44,830 nucleotides of DNA, from positions 1 through 44,830 of IMG/VR virus record IMGVR_UViG_3300042392_000945; one strand, 5' to 3'. Shown piece by piece: positions 8,238-16,800 of the stretch. Position numbers and translations under genes: made by a program. A model generated the notes under the pieces. That model ran no database searches, was not told the origin of the DNA, and saw nothing but the letters and a program-made list of their open reading frames with translations. This DNA is from a virus. Position 1 is the first letter of the stretch, and each line of letters begins with the position of its first letter.

Positions 8238-8290
8238 CTAGTCCTAACGTGTGAGGCTTCTACACACGGCAAGCAAGTATCTAGCAGACC
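8232..8290 (+). other. Nested hairpin overlapping the tRNA 3' end
   Basis: GGTTTGCTAG (8232-8241) can pair with CTAGCAGACC (8281-8290) over 10 pairs, one of them G-U. Inside lies a second hairpin, CGTGTG (8248-8253) with CACACG (8263-8268). The outer 5' arm overlaps the tRNA acceptor 3' strand and discriminator. There is no U tract, so it is not a standard terminator. It could be a processing signal or a leader of the scaffold gene. Confidence 0.5.
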
Positions 8291-8349
8291 CTCATGCACT
8301 GATACCCAAGCAACACAAGAAGAGGGGTCTATGAAAGGGACATAAGTCC

Positions 8350-9168
8350 ATGGTTAAGTTCGCATTATTGTTGTCCTCGTATGCAATTCCAGCAGACGTT
8401 TGCTTCGACAATGAGGGTGGTGGGGGTGCTGGTAATGGTACTGGTGAGGGTGGCGATACCGCTGCTGCCGCTGCTGCCACTGCCGCTGCTGCCGCTGCTG
8501 CCGCTGCTGCAAGCAAGACGAAGGCCTTCTCACAAGAGGATATCAACACCCTTTTGGCCGAGGATCGACGCAAACATGCTGCTAAGCTCAAAGCCCTTGA
8601 GGAAACTCTACAGGGCACCTTGAAGACTTCGCAGATGACGCAACAACAACGTGATGAGCTGGAAGTTTCTATGGAGGATATGCGTAAGCAATTCCTTTCC
8701 AAGGAACAGCAGGCTCTCATGGAGAAGCAGACCATTGAGTCAAACTACAAGAAGGAGCTTGAGGCTGAGAAGGCTGCAAGGAAAGCATTTGAGACCAAGT
8801 TTGTTGACTCAACAATCAGTCGGTCCCTCGCGGATGCTGCCATTGACAACGGTGCATTCAGTGCGGATCAAATCGTGGCACTGCTTAGGCCCCATACTAA
8901 GCTCATCAATGATGTCCCAGTAGTGGACTTCAATGATAAGCATGCGGAGACAGGTGAACCCATCATTACTCAGATGTCACCTGCCGCAGCCGTGAAGCGT
9001 ATGAAAGAACTCGCTGAAGTTCATGGCAACTTGTTCAAGAGTAACGTGGTATCGGGGGTGGGCGGTTCTAGTGGAACCGCTAACCCAGGGAAAATTGATA
9101 TGCGTAAGCTGACCCCCCAGCAATACGCCAAGCTTCGCAGGGAAAATCCATCCGCACTTGGGTTCTAG
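8350..9168 (+). CDS. Capsid scaffold-like protein
   Basis: A 272-residue protein directly upstream of the coat gene. Residues 1-23 (YAIPADVCFDN core) resemble the coat protein N-terminus. Residues about 24-36 are Gly-rich, 37-55 are an almost pure Ala tract encoded by GCTGCTGCC repeats, and about 60-150 form a long charged coiled coil with many Lys, Glu and Gln. The end (KIDMRKLTPQQYAKLRRENPSALGF region) is a short basic helix. A helical, highly charged protein with a basic C-terminal helix just before the coat gene is the usual picture of a phage scaffolding protein. Gly/Ala tract length may vary by slippage. Confidence 0.75.
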   Translation: MVKFALLLSSYAIPADVCFDNEGGGGAGNGTGEGGDTAAAAAATAAAAAAAAAASKTKAFSQEDINTLLAEDRRKHAAKLKALEETLQGTLKTSQMTQQQRDELEVSMEDMRKQFLSKEQQALMEKQTIESNYKKELEAEKAARKAFETKFVDSTISRSLADAAIDNGAFSADQIVALLRPHTKLINDVPVVDFNDKHAETGEPIITQMSPAAAVKRMKELAEVHGNLFKSNVVSGVGGSSGTANPGKIDMRKLTPQQYAKLRRENPSALGF

Positions 9169-9240
9169 AGCAAAACTAACGTAAGTTTGCAACTCAAATC
9201 ATGGTATCCCAACACATTCTTTAGAAGGTTATTTTAAGAC

Positions 9241-10668
9241 ATGGAAAAGTTCCAACTCATCGCTCTGTATGCCGTTCCTGCTCTCGTTTGCTTCGACAAT
9301 AGCAACGATGCTTACATCCCAGAGCAGTGGGCAAATGAAAGCTTGATGATTCTCGAAGAGTCGATGGTTATGGCCAATTTGGTTCACCGTGACTTTGAGT
9401 CCCAAGTTCAGAACTTCGGTGATGTGGTCAACACTCGCAGGCCAAGCAAGTTCGCTAGCCAGCGTCGAGGTGACTTTGATGCGGTTTTGGCACAAGATGC
9501 CAACAGCACCAACGTTGCGGTGGTTTTGGACCAACACCACTATAACACATTCGTCATCCGCGACGGTGAAGGCAGCAAGTCCTTTGCAGACTTGGCAAAC
9601 ATCTACCTTCGACCAGCCGTTCAAGCTGTAGGACGTGGTGTTGACCGCTCTGTAGCTGGACAAGCACACCGCTTCTTTGGCACCCCTGCCGGTCGAGTTG
9701 GCGCACTCGGAGCAAGCACCTCGTCCAACGTTCGAAGCAACATTGTTGAGTGTCGCGAGAAACTCAACCTGTTGAATGTTCCTCAGGATGAGTTCCGAAA
9801 TATGGTTGTTGCCCCTGGTGTTGAAAGCGACATGCTCAACACCGACCTGTTCGTTCGAGCCAACGAATCGGGAAGCGCTGACGCTCTGCGACGAGCAAGC
9901 ATCGGGAATCTGTTCGGCTTCAACATCTACGCAGCAAACAACGTCCCCGCAGTGTCCTTGGCACAGTGTGACGTGGTCACCGGAACCATCACCAATGCGA
10001 TTGCCGCTGGTGCTGCTCCCGCGTCCCAGGCTTGCGTTATCTCTGCCTACGATGTCCAAGTTGGTGAGTACTTCACCATCGCTGGTAATGCTCAACCACA
10101 GATCGCTACTGCTAAGACGTTCTCTACGAACACGACTGCCATCACACCAAACGAATCGAACAAGTTCGCAACTTCTGCTGGAGCAGTTGTGACTGTGTAC
10201 AGGCACTTCGCTGCCAAGGGCGCTCAAGTTGCTGGCCAAAGCAAGGCTATCCTTGTCGACGGCTACACGCTACCTCCAACCGCTGGCCGTATGGTCTCCA
10301 TCGGAACCGGCGCTGCAAAGCGTGACTACACGATCATCGAAGCATACGCAGGCCCAGCTTCCGACTGGTTCATCCTTTTGGACCGACCTCTTGAGGCTAA
10401 CTTGGCTGATAACGGTTTGATTTTCCCAGCACCCGCTGGTGAATACAACATGGCCTTCCACAAGAATGCCTTGGCGTTGATCACTCGACCTCTGGCTCGC
10501 CCAAACACGAGCACTGGTGTATTGAGCACTGTCGCAAGCAATGGCGTCTCCTCGATGCGAATCTGCATGCAATACGACAGCTCGTTGATGGGCACACGCT
10601 GCACCGTTGACATGCTCTCTGGTGTTGCGTTGCTTGATCCTAACATGGGTGTCTTGTTCCTCGGCTAA
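9241..10668 (+). CDS. Major capsid protein, P22 coat-like family
   Basis: A 475-residue protein. Residues 28-70 read WANESLMILEESMVMANLVHRD, then FGDVVNTRRPSKF, the N-arm and E-loop pattern of the P22 coat protein family (P22_CoatProtein). This family forms the icosahedral shell with a scaffold that leaves or is degraded. About residues 240-370 (ITNAIAAGAAPASQ through TPNESNKFATSAG and beyond) look like an inserted beta domain, as in P22 coat. The C-terminus (CMQYDSSLMGTRCTVDMLSG) matches the P-domain strand. Family identification is strong; the shared N-terminal peptide with the upstream scaffold-like gene is unusual. Confidence 0.85.
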   Translation: MEKFQLIALYAVPALVCFDNSNDAYIPEQWANESLMILEESMVMANLVHRDFESQVQNFGDVVNTRRPSKFASQRRGDFDAVLAQDANSTNVAVVLDQHHYNTFVIRDGEGSKSFADLANIYLRPAVQAVGRGVDRSVAGQAHRFFGTPAGRVGALGASTSSNVRSNIVECREKLNLLNVPQDEFRNMVVAPGVESDMLNTDLFVRANESGSADALRRASIGNLFGFNIYAANNVPAVSLAQCDVVTGTITNAIAAGAAPASQACVISAYDVQVGEYFTIAGNAQPQIATAKTFSTNTTAITPNESNKFATSAGAVVTVYRHFAAKGAQVAGQSKAILVDGYTLPPTAGRMVSIGTGAAKRDYTIIEAYAGPASDWFILLDRPLEANLADNGLIFPAPAGEYNMAFHKNALALITRPLARPNTSTGVLSTVASNGVSSMRICMQYDSSLMGTRCTVDMLSGVALLDPNMGVLFLG

Positions 10669-10680
10669 TCACAAGAAAGT

Positions 10681-10710
10681 CCTCCCCGGCTAAACACCGG
10701 GGAGGTTTTG
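10681..10710 (+). terminator. Strong hairpin after coat gene; its 3' arm is also the next gene's Shine-Dalgarno
   Basis: CCTCCCCGG (10681-10689) pairs with CCGGGGAGG (10697-10705), followed by TTTTG. This is a good rho-independent terminator form. The 3' arm contains GGGGAGG exactly 8 bases before the ATG at 10714, so the folded hairpin would hide the ribosome binding site of the next gene. Confidence 0.8.
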
Positions 10711-10713
10711 TTT

Positions 10714-10938
10714 ATGACAGACCTATTTGCGCTGATCGAAATCTATGGGCCTGTCTTAGGCCTACTACTGTTTATCGCAATGAAGCAATTACAAGTATTA
10801 GGTATCAAGCCTAGACTTGATTCAATGGATGCAAAACTGGCTCAACTCATAGAACGGACGGAGGTGGTTAGTGCAAAACAAGACGATGAATCGAATGATT
10901 CAAGTGGCACTGTACCAATTCAAGAAACAGTACGGTAG
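10714..10938 (+). CDS. Small membrane protein of unknown function
   Basis: A 74-residue protein with one membrane segment (IYGPVLGLLLFIAMKQL, about residues 9-25) and a charged C-terminal helix ending in an acidic Ser-rich tail. The start at ATG 10714 is chosen because GGGGAGG lies 8 bases upstream; this site is the 3' arm of the hairpin following the coat gene. Its last 68 bases overlap the next gene in another frame. Single membrane segment plus charged tail could suit a holin-like or capsid-associated protein, but position among head genes gives no clear answer. Function unknown. Confidence 0.6.
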   Translation: MTDLFALIEIYGPVLGLLLFIAMKQLQVLGIKPRLDSMDAKLAQLIERTEVVSAKQDDESNDSSGTVPIQETVR

Positions 10939-11368
10939 TGGGCCAATTGACATCTACAAATATTCTAGTGCCGATGTAAATCTAAACACTGGAGTTAGAA
11001 CAGAGACAACTACCTGTACCACAATCAGGAAGGTTGTTGTCCTACCCGCTAAAGCTGAACGAACTCTTGTTAGCTCTATCTCAAAGATAAGTGCGGATAA
11101 ACAGTTTGTTTACGGGGGTACCTATGATCGAACAAGACGTATGTTCTTGATTGACAAGAGGGATGCCCCAAATCTGAATCTCAAGAAAGATGATTGGATC
11201 GTCTACCAGGACCGTCGATATGATGTGGCCACATTTGACGCCTTTGATTTCGATTCTCTGTGGGTTGTCATTGGGCACGAATTAGTTGGGGATAAACCAC
11301 CACGAGTGATCCGGTTGAACATCACCGATGCCTTGCCTCTTGCTGGCTCGTCTGGAGGGACAACATGA
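10871..11368 (+). CDS. Head completion / head-tail joining protein candidate
   Basis: A 165-residue protein. GTG at 10871 is chosen because GGAGGT lies 7 bases upstream; an internal ATG at 10886 is possible. It overlaps the previous gene by 68 bases and the next by ATGA. The sequence is mostly beta (IYKYSSADVNLNTGVR, then FLIDKRDAPNLNLKKDDWIVY, then YDVATFDAFDFDSLWVVIGHEL), a compact barrel-like plan seen in phage head-closure and connector proteins located between coat and tail tube genes. Assignment rests on position and fold impression, not on a recognised signature. Confidence 0.55.
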   Translation: MQNKTMNRMIQVALYQFKKQYGSGPIDIYKYSSADVNLNTGVRTETTTCTTIRKVVVLPAKAERTLVSSISKISADKQFVYGGTYDRTRRMFLIDKRDAPNLNLKKDDWIVYQDRRYDVATFDAFDFDSLWVVIGHELVGDKPPRVIRLNITDALPLAGSSGGTT

Positions 11369-11832
11369 TAAGTGACTGGACACGTTGGATGCATGCATCC
11401 GTGGCAGCCTACTTGCGTACTGTTGCCACCACTGCTGGCATACCATCGCTTGCAGAAGGTCTTGAGGAAAGGACAACCGCTTTTGAGGAGGCCCAGGATC
11501 GTGTAGAGATCAGATTCAATGGTCCCTACACAAGACGATACTCAGGGCTAACCGAAGCAAAGATGAGCGTGAACGTATTGCTCACGTCAAACTTTGGCAA
11601 CAAGAAGAAGAATGCTTTCTCTCTTGATAATGCACTTGGTCAGTTTCATTCTGCCATGGATGCAGGCATCCCCTTGTTCAAGATGGGTGCACCCACTGAC
11701 GACCTAGCACAACTCGGTTGTTTGCAAGTCATCAGTGACGTAAAGGTTTTTCACTTTGGTCAACTCGACCCCAAGGACCGAATACGACAAGGTATGGTGA
11801 CTGCATCATACCTGTATCATTTCAACAATTAA
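11365..11832 (+). CDS. Tail completion / neck protein candidate
   Basis: A 155-residue protein starting at the ATG of an ATGA overlap. It begins with a helix (DWTRWMHASVAAYLRTVA) and continues as an alpha-beta domain with RVEIRFNGPYTRRYSG and KMSVNVLLTSNF strands and a C-terminal RQGMVTASYLYHF strand. It is immediately upstream of the major tail protein, where tail terminator or completion proteins (minor tail U-like) normally lie, and its length agrees with that class. No specific motif confirms it. Confidence 0.55.
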   Translation: MISDWTRWMHASVAAYLRTVATTAGIPSLAEGLEERTTAFEEAQDRVEIRFNGPYTRRYSGLTEAKMSVNVLLTSNFGNKKKNAFSLDNALGQFHSAMDAGIPLFKMGAPTDDLAQLGCLQVISDVKVFHFGQLDPKDRIRQGMVTASYLYHFNN

Positions 11833-11859
11833 GTAGGGCCTCGCCCTAAGGAATCTAAT

Positions 11860-12594
11860 TTGGCAAAAATCGAGCTTCGTGACTGTAAAATATTTTTGCA
11901 AGACGGCCTGTCCGGCACTGGCGCCGTCAATCAAGCATCACCTTCTACGGGTCTGTCTAGCATTCCGGTTGATGCACTGGCACTAAACACCGCAGTGGCA
12001 ACAACTGTTCCAGTTGGTGCGCGGTTTACAATTGCTGGTGAGACCGGTACGCCTATCCATACTGTTACTGCCGTTACTGGTACGGCACCAACGACTGCCA
12101 TCACCTTCACTCCCGTGACAGTGGCTGGCGTGACTGACAATGCTGTGATCACATTCCTCCCACGGAAGATTGAGATCAAGGTTGGGGATGGTAACATCAC
12201 CTACACTGAGGCCCGCGAGCTGACCTATGAACTCGACCGGGGTGCATTAGATTCGGTTCGTGAAGGCGACTCACAGCCTCTCGCTGTCAATATGAACTTC
12301 GTCTATGAGTTCGTTCGAACGGGTACCAACTTGGTCATCACTCCTTCTGACGCAATCAAAGGTGTTGGTGGTGCTGCTAGCTGGGTCAGCTCCTCTGCGG
12401 ACGCATGCGAGCCCTACGCTGTCGACGTAGTTATTGAACACGTTCCTGCTTGTGCGGGTGCGGCTGCACAACCTGAGACAACCACGTTTGAGGACTTCCG
12501 CTATGACTCGCTGGCGTTTGACTTGAGTGCAGCCTCAATTGCTGTCCAAGGGCGATGTAACCGAACCGAAGCAACAGTTGTCCGCGTTTCTTAA
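11860..12594 (+). CDS. Major tail (tube) protein
   Basis: A 244-residue beta-rich protein. The start is TTG at 11860, with AAGGA 7 bases upstream; there is no ATG alternative in the right place. A small AGGGC-CTC-GCCCT hairpin (11835-11847) sits just before the Shine-Dalgarno. It contains a Thr/Val/Ala-rich insertion (residues about 25-105) and then the tube-like core IEIKVGDGNITYTEAREL...YELDRG...VNMNFVYEFVR, ending with a typical EHVPAC...TTFEDFRYDSLAFDLS. Position before the tail assembly chaperone and a terminator supports the role of main tail tube subunit. Confidence 0.75.
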   Translation: MAKIELRDCKIFLQDGLSGTGAVNQASPSTGLSSIPVDALALNTAVATTVPVGARFTIAGETGTPIHTVTAVTGTAPTTAITFTPVTVAGVTDNAVITFLPRKIEIKVGDGNITYTEARELTYELDRGALDSVREGDSQPLAVNMNFVYEFVRTGTNLVITPSDAIKGVGGAASWVSSSADACEPYAVDVVIEHVPACAGAAAQPETTTFEDFRYDSLAFDLSAASIAVQGRCNRTEATVVRVS

Positions 12595-12622
12595 TAACGC
12601 AGGCATGCGTTTATAAAATTAC

Positions 12623-12655
12623 CACAGGCACTCTTTATGGGTGCCTGTGTTTTCT
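12623..12655 (+). terminator. Rho-independent terminator after major tail protein
   Basis: CACAGGCAC (12623-12631) pairs with GTGCCTGTG (12641-12649), followed by TTTTCT. A smaller perfect hairpin, AACGCA-GGCA-TGCGTT (12596-12611), lies just upstream. Partial termination here would keep the tail tube transcript more abundant than the genes after it. Confidence 0.8.
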
Positions 12656-12677
12656 AACATCTTAAAAGGAATATCAA

Positions 12678-13142
12678 ATGCGAATTGGTGGCGAAGAGAT
12701 TTCTGGCCTCAATGAAGACGTTCTTGTGCTACCCCGTGGGGCTGGCAAAAGTATCAAGTTCCATGGCAAGGCTATACATGACTTTGATGAATTTGACAAG
12801 ATGGTGCCCGTTCCAGAGGCCCCAAAGGTCTTGACAAAGAATGGCACAGTCACAGACCTCCATGACTCTGGCTTCAAAGACCAACGCCTTGCCTATGAGC
12901 TTATTCGCTTTGCGTATATGGTTATCAAGACGCTAGAACCCTCTAAGATTGAGTGGTCAGTCGTCAAGTTTGATGACCCCTCAACATGGAACAGTTGGGC
13001 AGATGAGCTAGCAGAGGTACTGTCAATCTTCGAACAACGTCAGCTTATTGACTTCGTGCATGAGATCAACTCCTTAAGCCAAGGGAAGATCGATGAAGCA
13101 CGACGGAATTTTCTAGCTGGTCTGGCACAAGTCAAAGCCTAA
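12678..13142 (+). CDS. Tail assembly chaperone, short form (G-like)
   Basis: A 154-residue protein between the tail tube and tape measure genes, preceded by AAAAGGAAT. It is helical in its second half (FKDQRLAYELIRFAYMVIK...WADELAEVLSIFEQRQLIDFVHEI). Gene order and size are those of the lambda gpG class, which keeps the tape measure protein soluble and guides tube assembly. A second reading frame, -1 relative to this one, is open from 13097 to 13333 and has no start of its own, so a longer fusion made by ribosomal frameshift (GT-like) is expected. Confidence 0.75.
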   Translation: MRIGGEEISGLNEDVLVLPRGAGKSIKFHGKAIHDFDEFDKMVPVPEAPKVLTKNGTVTDLHDSGFKDQRLAYELIRFAYMVIKTLEPSKIEWSVVKFDDPSTWNSWADELAEVLSIFEQRQLIDFVHEINSLSQGKIDEARRNFLAGLAQVKA

Positions 13143-13333
13143 TTATACCCCCGAATCGTACAGGCGAGTTCAGTATATGGGCCGCCTGTGAACGCTTCGG
13201 TGTCAGACCACCAGGGGTACGAGAGTCCTGGAACGATTGTACTGCGGTTGTTCAAGCCCAACTCATAGCCTACTCACAACTCCGTGAGCACGACAATATT
13301 GAAATGCGTAAAGCTTTTGCGGGGGTGAAGTAA
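13097..13333 (+). CDS. Frameshift extension of tail assembly chaperone (T-like domain)
   Basis: The -1 frame is open from 13097 through the stop at 13331-13333. It encodes PPNRTGEFSIWAACERFGV, then RPPGVRESWNDCTAVVQAQL and a helix ending MRKAFAGVK. No start codon with a ribosome site precedes it, and the next gene starts inside its stop (TAATG), showing that ribosomes are expected to arrive here. The overlap with the upstream frame is 13097-13142. In the zero frame AAT-TTT-CTA at 13107-13115 offers a four-T run where a TTT-decoding tRNA can slip by -1. The exact slip site is inferred. Confidence 0.7.
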   Translation, partial: STTEFSSWSGTSQSLIIPPNRTGEFSIWAACERFGVRPPGVRESWNDCTAVVQAQLIAYSQLREHDNIEMRKAFAGVK

Positions 13334-13857
13334 TGCTCAAGATGCGGGCTAAACTACAATCGCCTAGATTTGATCAATCCAGGTATCAGGTTATTCTTGA
13401 AGCACTAGCGAGAGAGAACCTTGCGAAGGCAATCTTTGAATACATTGTAACCGTTCAAACCATCATCCCAGTTTGGACGGGGGCATCCCAGACGACGTTT
13501 ACAGATTTGGCCAGATTAATTGGTGCCCCTTTAGTGGTAACGGCCTCGGGCACAGCCGCAAGCAGACCAAACTTGGTTGCAAAGAATCAAGCCAAGGCTA
13601 AGGCTGATTCAGGTGCGGATCTTAAGATTGGTAACGGGGTGTTTAGCTTCTCATATTTTACCTCATTACCCCACCTTGTTTACAACGAATACAACAACGC
13701 CAACACCGATAGGCCGCCCGAGCTATTCTCTCAATTGAAGAATCCTGGGCCCTATGACTTTCAAGGTCAAACGAAAAGTGCCGTCTTAGTCATACTGCGT
13801 GAGTTTGTTCTCCCCGACCCCCGTGATAACATCAGAATCAAGAAGGTGAGTATCTAA
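13333..13857 (+). CDS. Minor tail / neck protein of unknown family
   Basis: A 174-residue protein coupled on both sides (TAATG with the chaperone frame, 1-base ATGG overlap with the tape measure). It has an N-terminal helix pair (QVILEALARENLAKAIFEY), then a stretch FSFSYFTSLPHLVYNEYNNAN (split as FSFSYFTSLPHLV and YNEYNNAN) and LVILREFVLP. The middle -YN-E-NNAN-P- pattern resembles gp10-like neck proteins, but those usually precede the tail tube gene. Its place between chaperone and tape measure may mean a tail-shaft helper. Function not recognised. Confidence 0.55.
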   Translation: MLKMRAKLQSPRFDQSRYQVILEALARENLAKAIFEYIVTVQTIIPVWTGASQTTFTDLARLIGAPLVVTASGTAASRPNLVAKNQAKAKADSGADLKIGNGVFSFSYFTSLPHLVYNEYNNANTDRPPELFSQLKNPGPYDFQGQTKSAVLVILREFVLPDPRDNIRIKKVSI

Positions 13858-16800
13858 TGGCTGAACGAATTGAGCAGCAGTTTATAATCAATGCAAGCCA
13901 AGCGCTACAAGAGCTTGTCAAGCTTGATGGTGCATTAGCTAAGTTTGAGACTCGCCTCGACTCAATAGCAAAAAGTATTGGCAATCTGAATGCCTTAGGT
14001 GGTTCTGGTCTGAACGCATTCAAGGCAAATGCTGAGGGCGCAGCTTCCGCTGTTGGTAAACTTAACGGCGTCCTTATTGCAACCAACACAACTGGTAGCA
14101 AGGCTATTGTAACCTTCGCAACACTCTCGCGAGTTGTGCAAACACAGCTAACGATCGGTGGTCTTAATGCCTTTCGGGAGACGCTTGTTGACAGTGTGAA
14201 ACAGGCGACGGATTTGCAGAAGCAATTTGCATTGATCGCAACGATTGCTCAAAGGATTGACCTCCCCGGCACCGACACTCCTGTTGACACCGGAGCTATT
14301 TCCGCCGGTGCACGTAGTCTCTCTGACTCATTAAACATAGACCAACTCCAAGTTGCTGAGGGCCTCTACAACGCAGTGTCCAATCAGGTTGGAACATTTT
14401 CTGAAACACTAACCTTTGCGGCTGAAGCGGGCAGGTTTGCCAAGGCCACCAATTCCGAACTATCGGCCTCGGTGGACGCTCTGTCTGCTGCGTTGAAATC
14501 CTATGGTCTTGGCGCTGATCAAACATCCCGCGCATCCGATGTTCTGTTTGCTACCATCGACAAAGGTCGGGTAACAGCCCAGGATCTAGGGAACACACTT
14601 GGACGGGTTTTACCCGCTGCCGCTGAACTCGGTGTCAGCTTTGAACAGGTTGGTGCCGCAATCGCAGCCGTGTCGGTCAAGGGCTTGTCCACTGACGAAA
14701 CACTCACACAAGTTCGGGCAACGTTGACAGGGCTTATCAAACCATCAGATGCCATGAAGGATGCTTTTGAGGGCTTAGGTATCTCTAGTGCTAAGGCTGG
14801 CATCCAACAGTTTGGTCTAGTTGGGCTGCTTGAAAAGCTTCGCAATTCTTATGGACAGAATGAACAAGCCCTCGGAAAGCTATTCCCTAATGTTCGTAAC
14901 ATTGGTTTAGTCTTTGCTTTGACAGGGAACAACCTTGCTGACTATGAGAAGACCCTTGAAGCTGTGACAAACAGTCAAGGTAAGGCAAACAAGGCTTTCG
15001 AGACAGCAACTAACACTAGTGGTGAGAAGCTGTCGAAAGCTTACAACCAAATCAAGAACGCACTTGCAGAGATCGCAAGTGGTTACGTTGATGCGACTGC
15101 TGCAACACTTGAGAACACGGGCCTGCTGAATATACAGGCCAATAGTGTCAGTAATCTTATTGGCATTCTTCAAAGTGCGGCGGCTGTTTATGCTACATAC
15201 GTACTTGGCACCTCCGCTAGTACAGCCGCTACGGTTGGGTTCACGACGGCAACTGGAGCTGCAACAGCGGCTGTTGCTAAGCTTAACGTTTTTATAAAAG
15301 CCAATCCAATTGGATTGATCGCTGCCGGTATTGCGGCTGCTGCTGTTGGGCTCAACTCGCTAAACAACGCACGGCTTGAAGCAACTAGAAAGAGCCTGAA
15401 GGACTTAAATGATGCTGACCTAAAGAAAATCACCGCAGCTTCAAAGGCCTTTGGAGACCAATCAGCGAGGAGCTTTGCAAAATTCAGTGAAGAGATTCGT
15501 GCTGGTCGCGAATCAATAGAGCAAGCAGTAAGAGATGCTGGGGCTGGGATCAGAACTCTCGGCCAAAATGATGCCGTATTCACTGGTGCAGTTGAGCGGT
15601 CATTGGAGGTGTTAACCTCTGCGTTAGATAGACGTCTGTCATTGCTTAAGTCCGCAGTCAGTGAATCAAAATCGTTAGCTGATCAAACACGCGGAAACAT
15701 CCAAAGTATCAAGGACGAACAGCGTGACTTGAAGTTTGAGCAATCTACGCGGGGCCTTAATGACTCCGGTAAAGCACAAGCAAACCTGAGACGTGCAGCA
15801 GACCTCGCACGTGAAGCACAGTCCGCATTTAACTCAGCGGTAGGAACTGGCGACTCTGAGGGCTTGGCTAGATCCAAGGCATTGTTTGATGCAGCCAAGG
15901 CTTCAGCAGCAAACGCTGCAAGCCTAGGGCGTGTTGCTGAAGCGGAACGCATTATTGGCGGCCTACAACGCGCGAGGCTAAACAACGAAGAACAGCTCAA
16001 GCGTGCTCAAGATAGGCGTACGGTTGCAGCGGAGGCTGCTGTAAAGCAGCAGCAAGCAATCAACGATGCCGCAGCGGTCGATGTAAAGAACATTCAAAAG
16101 AATGCATCTACTTTTGGATCCGATGGCCAACCCTTGCGAGCTGAAGATTTAGCAAAGCGTGAGGCCGCGATTAAGGAGTCCCTAGAGCGATTAAACTCTG
16201 CTGGTTCTCTTGGCCTAGATCTATCTGAGATACTCAATGCTAGGCAGCTTCGCACCGTTGCAACAGAACAGTTGACGGGGCTGACTGCTGAGATAGAAGT
16301 AACGCTGAAGGACGGTGGGGCTAGACTACTTGCTGAAGCGGATGCAATATTTGCCAAGTTCAATGAGCAAGACTTCGTGAAGGCTCAGAAGTTACCAGGA
16401 GAGGGTAACCTACGCCCAAGTGACTTGGATGCTAGGACAACAGCTCAACTGGAGGCTATGGGTAACATATCAAAGGCTGACAAACAGCTTACAGATGCTT
16501 TTGCAGAGCGGACAGCCGCAATTGATGCCGCCACACGAGAACTGACTTTTATACAAAAGGGCTTAGACACTAATTTTGCTCTCAAGAACTCGGGTTTGTC
16601 CCAGTTGTCCGACGCAACAGGGGCTAGCGACAACGCTGGCTTCAAACAACAGCTACAAGATTCTATCCCAGAGATAAAAAAGCTTTTGGGTGAGGCATTC
16701 TCCAACCCAGACTTTGATGCAGAGGCCCTGAGGGCAAAGTTTCTCTCTATCACAGAGTCACTTGCTGAAGGTGGTGCTAGAGCAAATGCGGTGGCGTTCT

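Noticed and set aside
8292-8735. Minus-strand reading frame with a poly-Ala tract
   Set aside because: Antisense of the GCTGCTGCC repeat in the scaffold-like gene; repeat codons read Ala-like in several frames.
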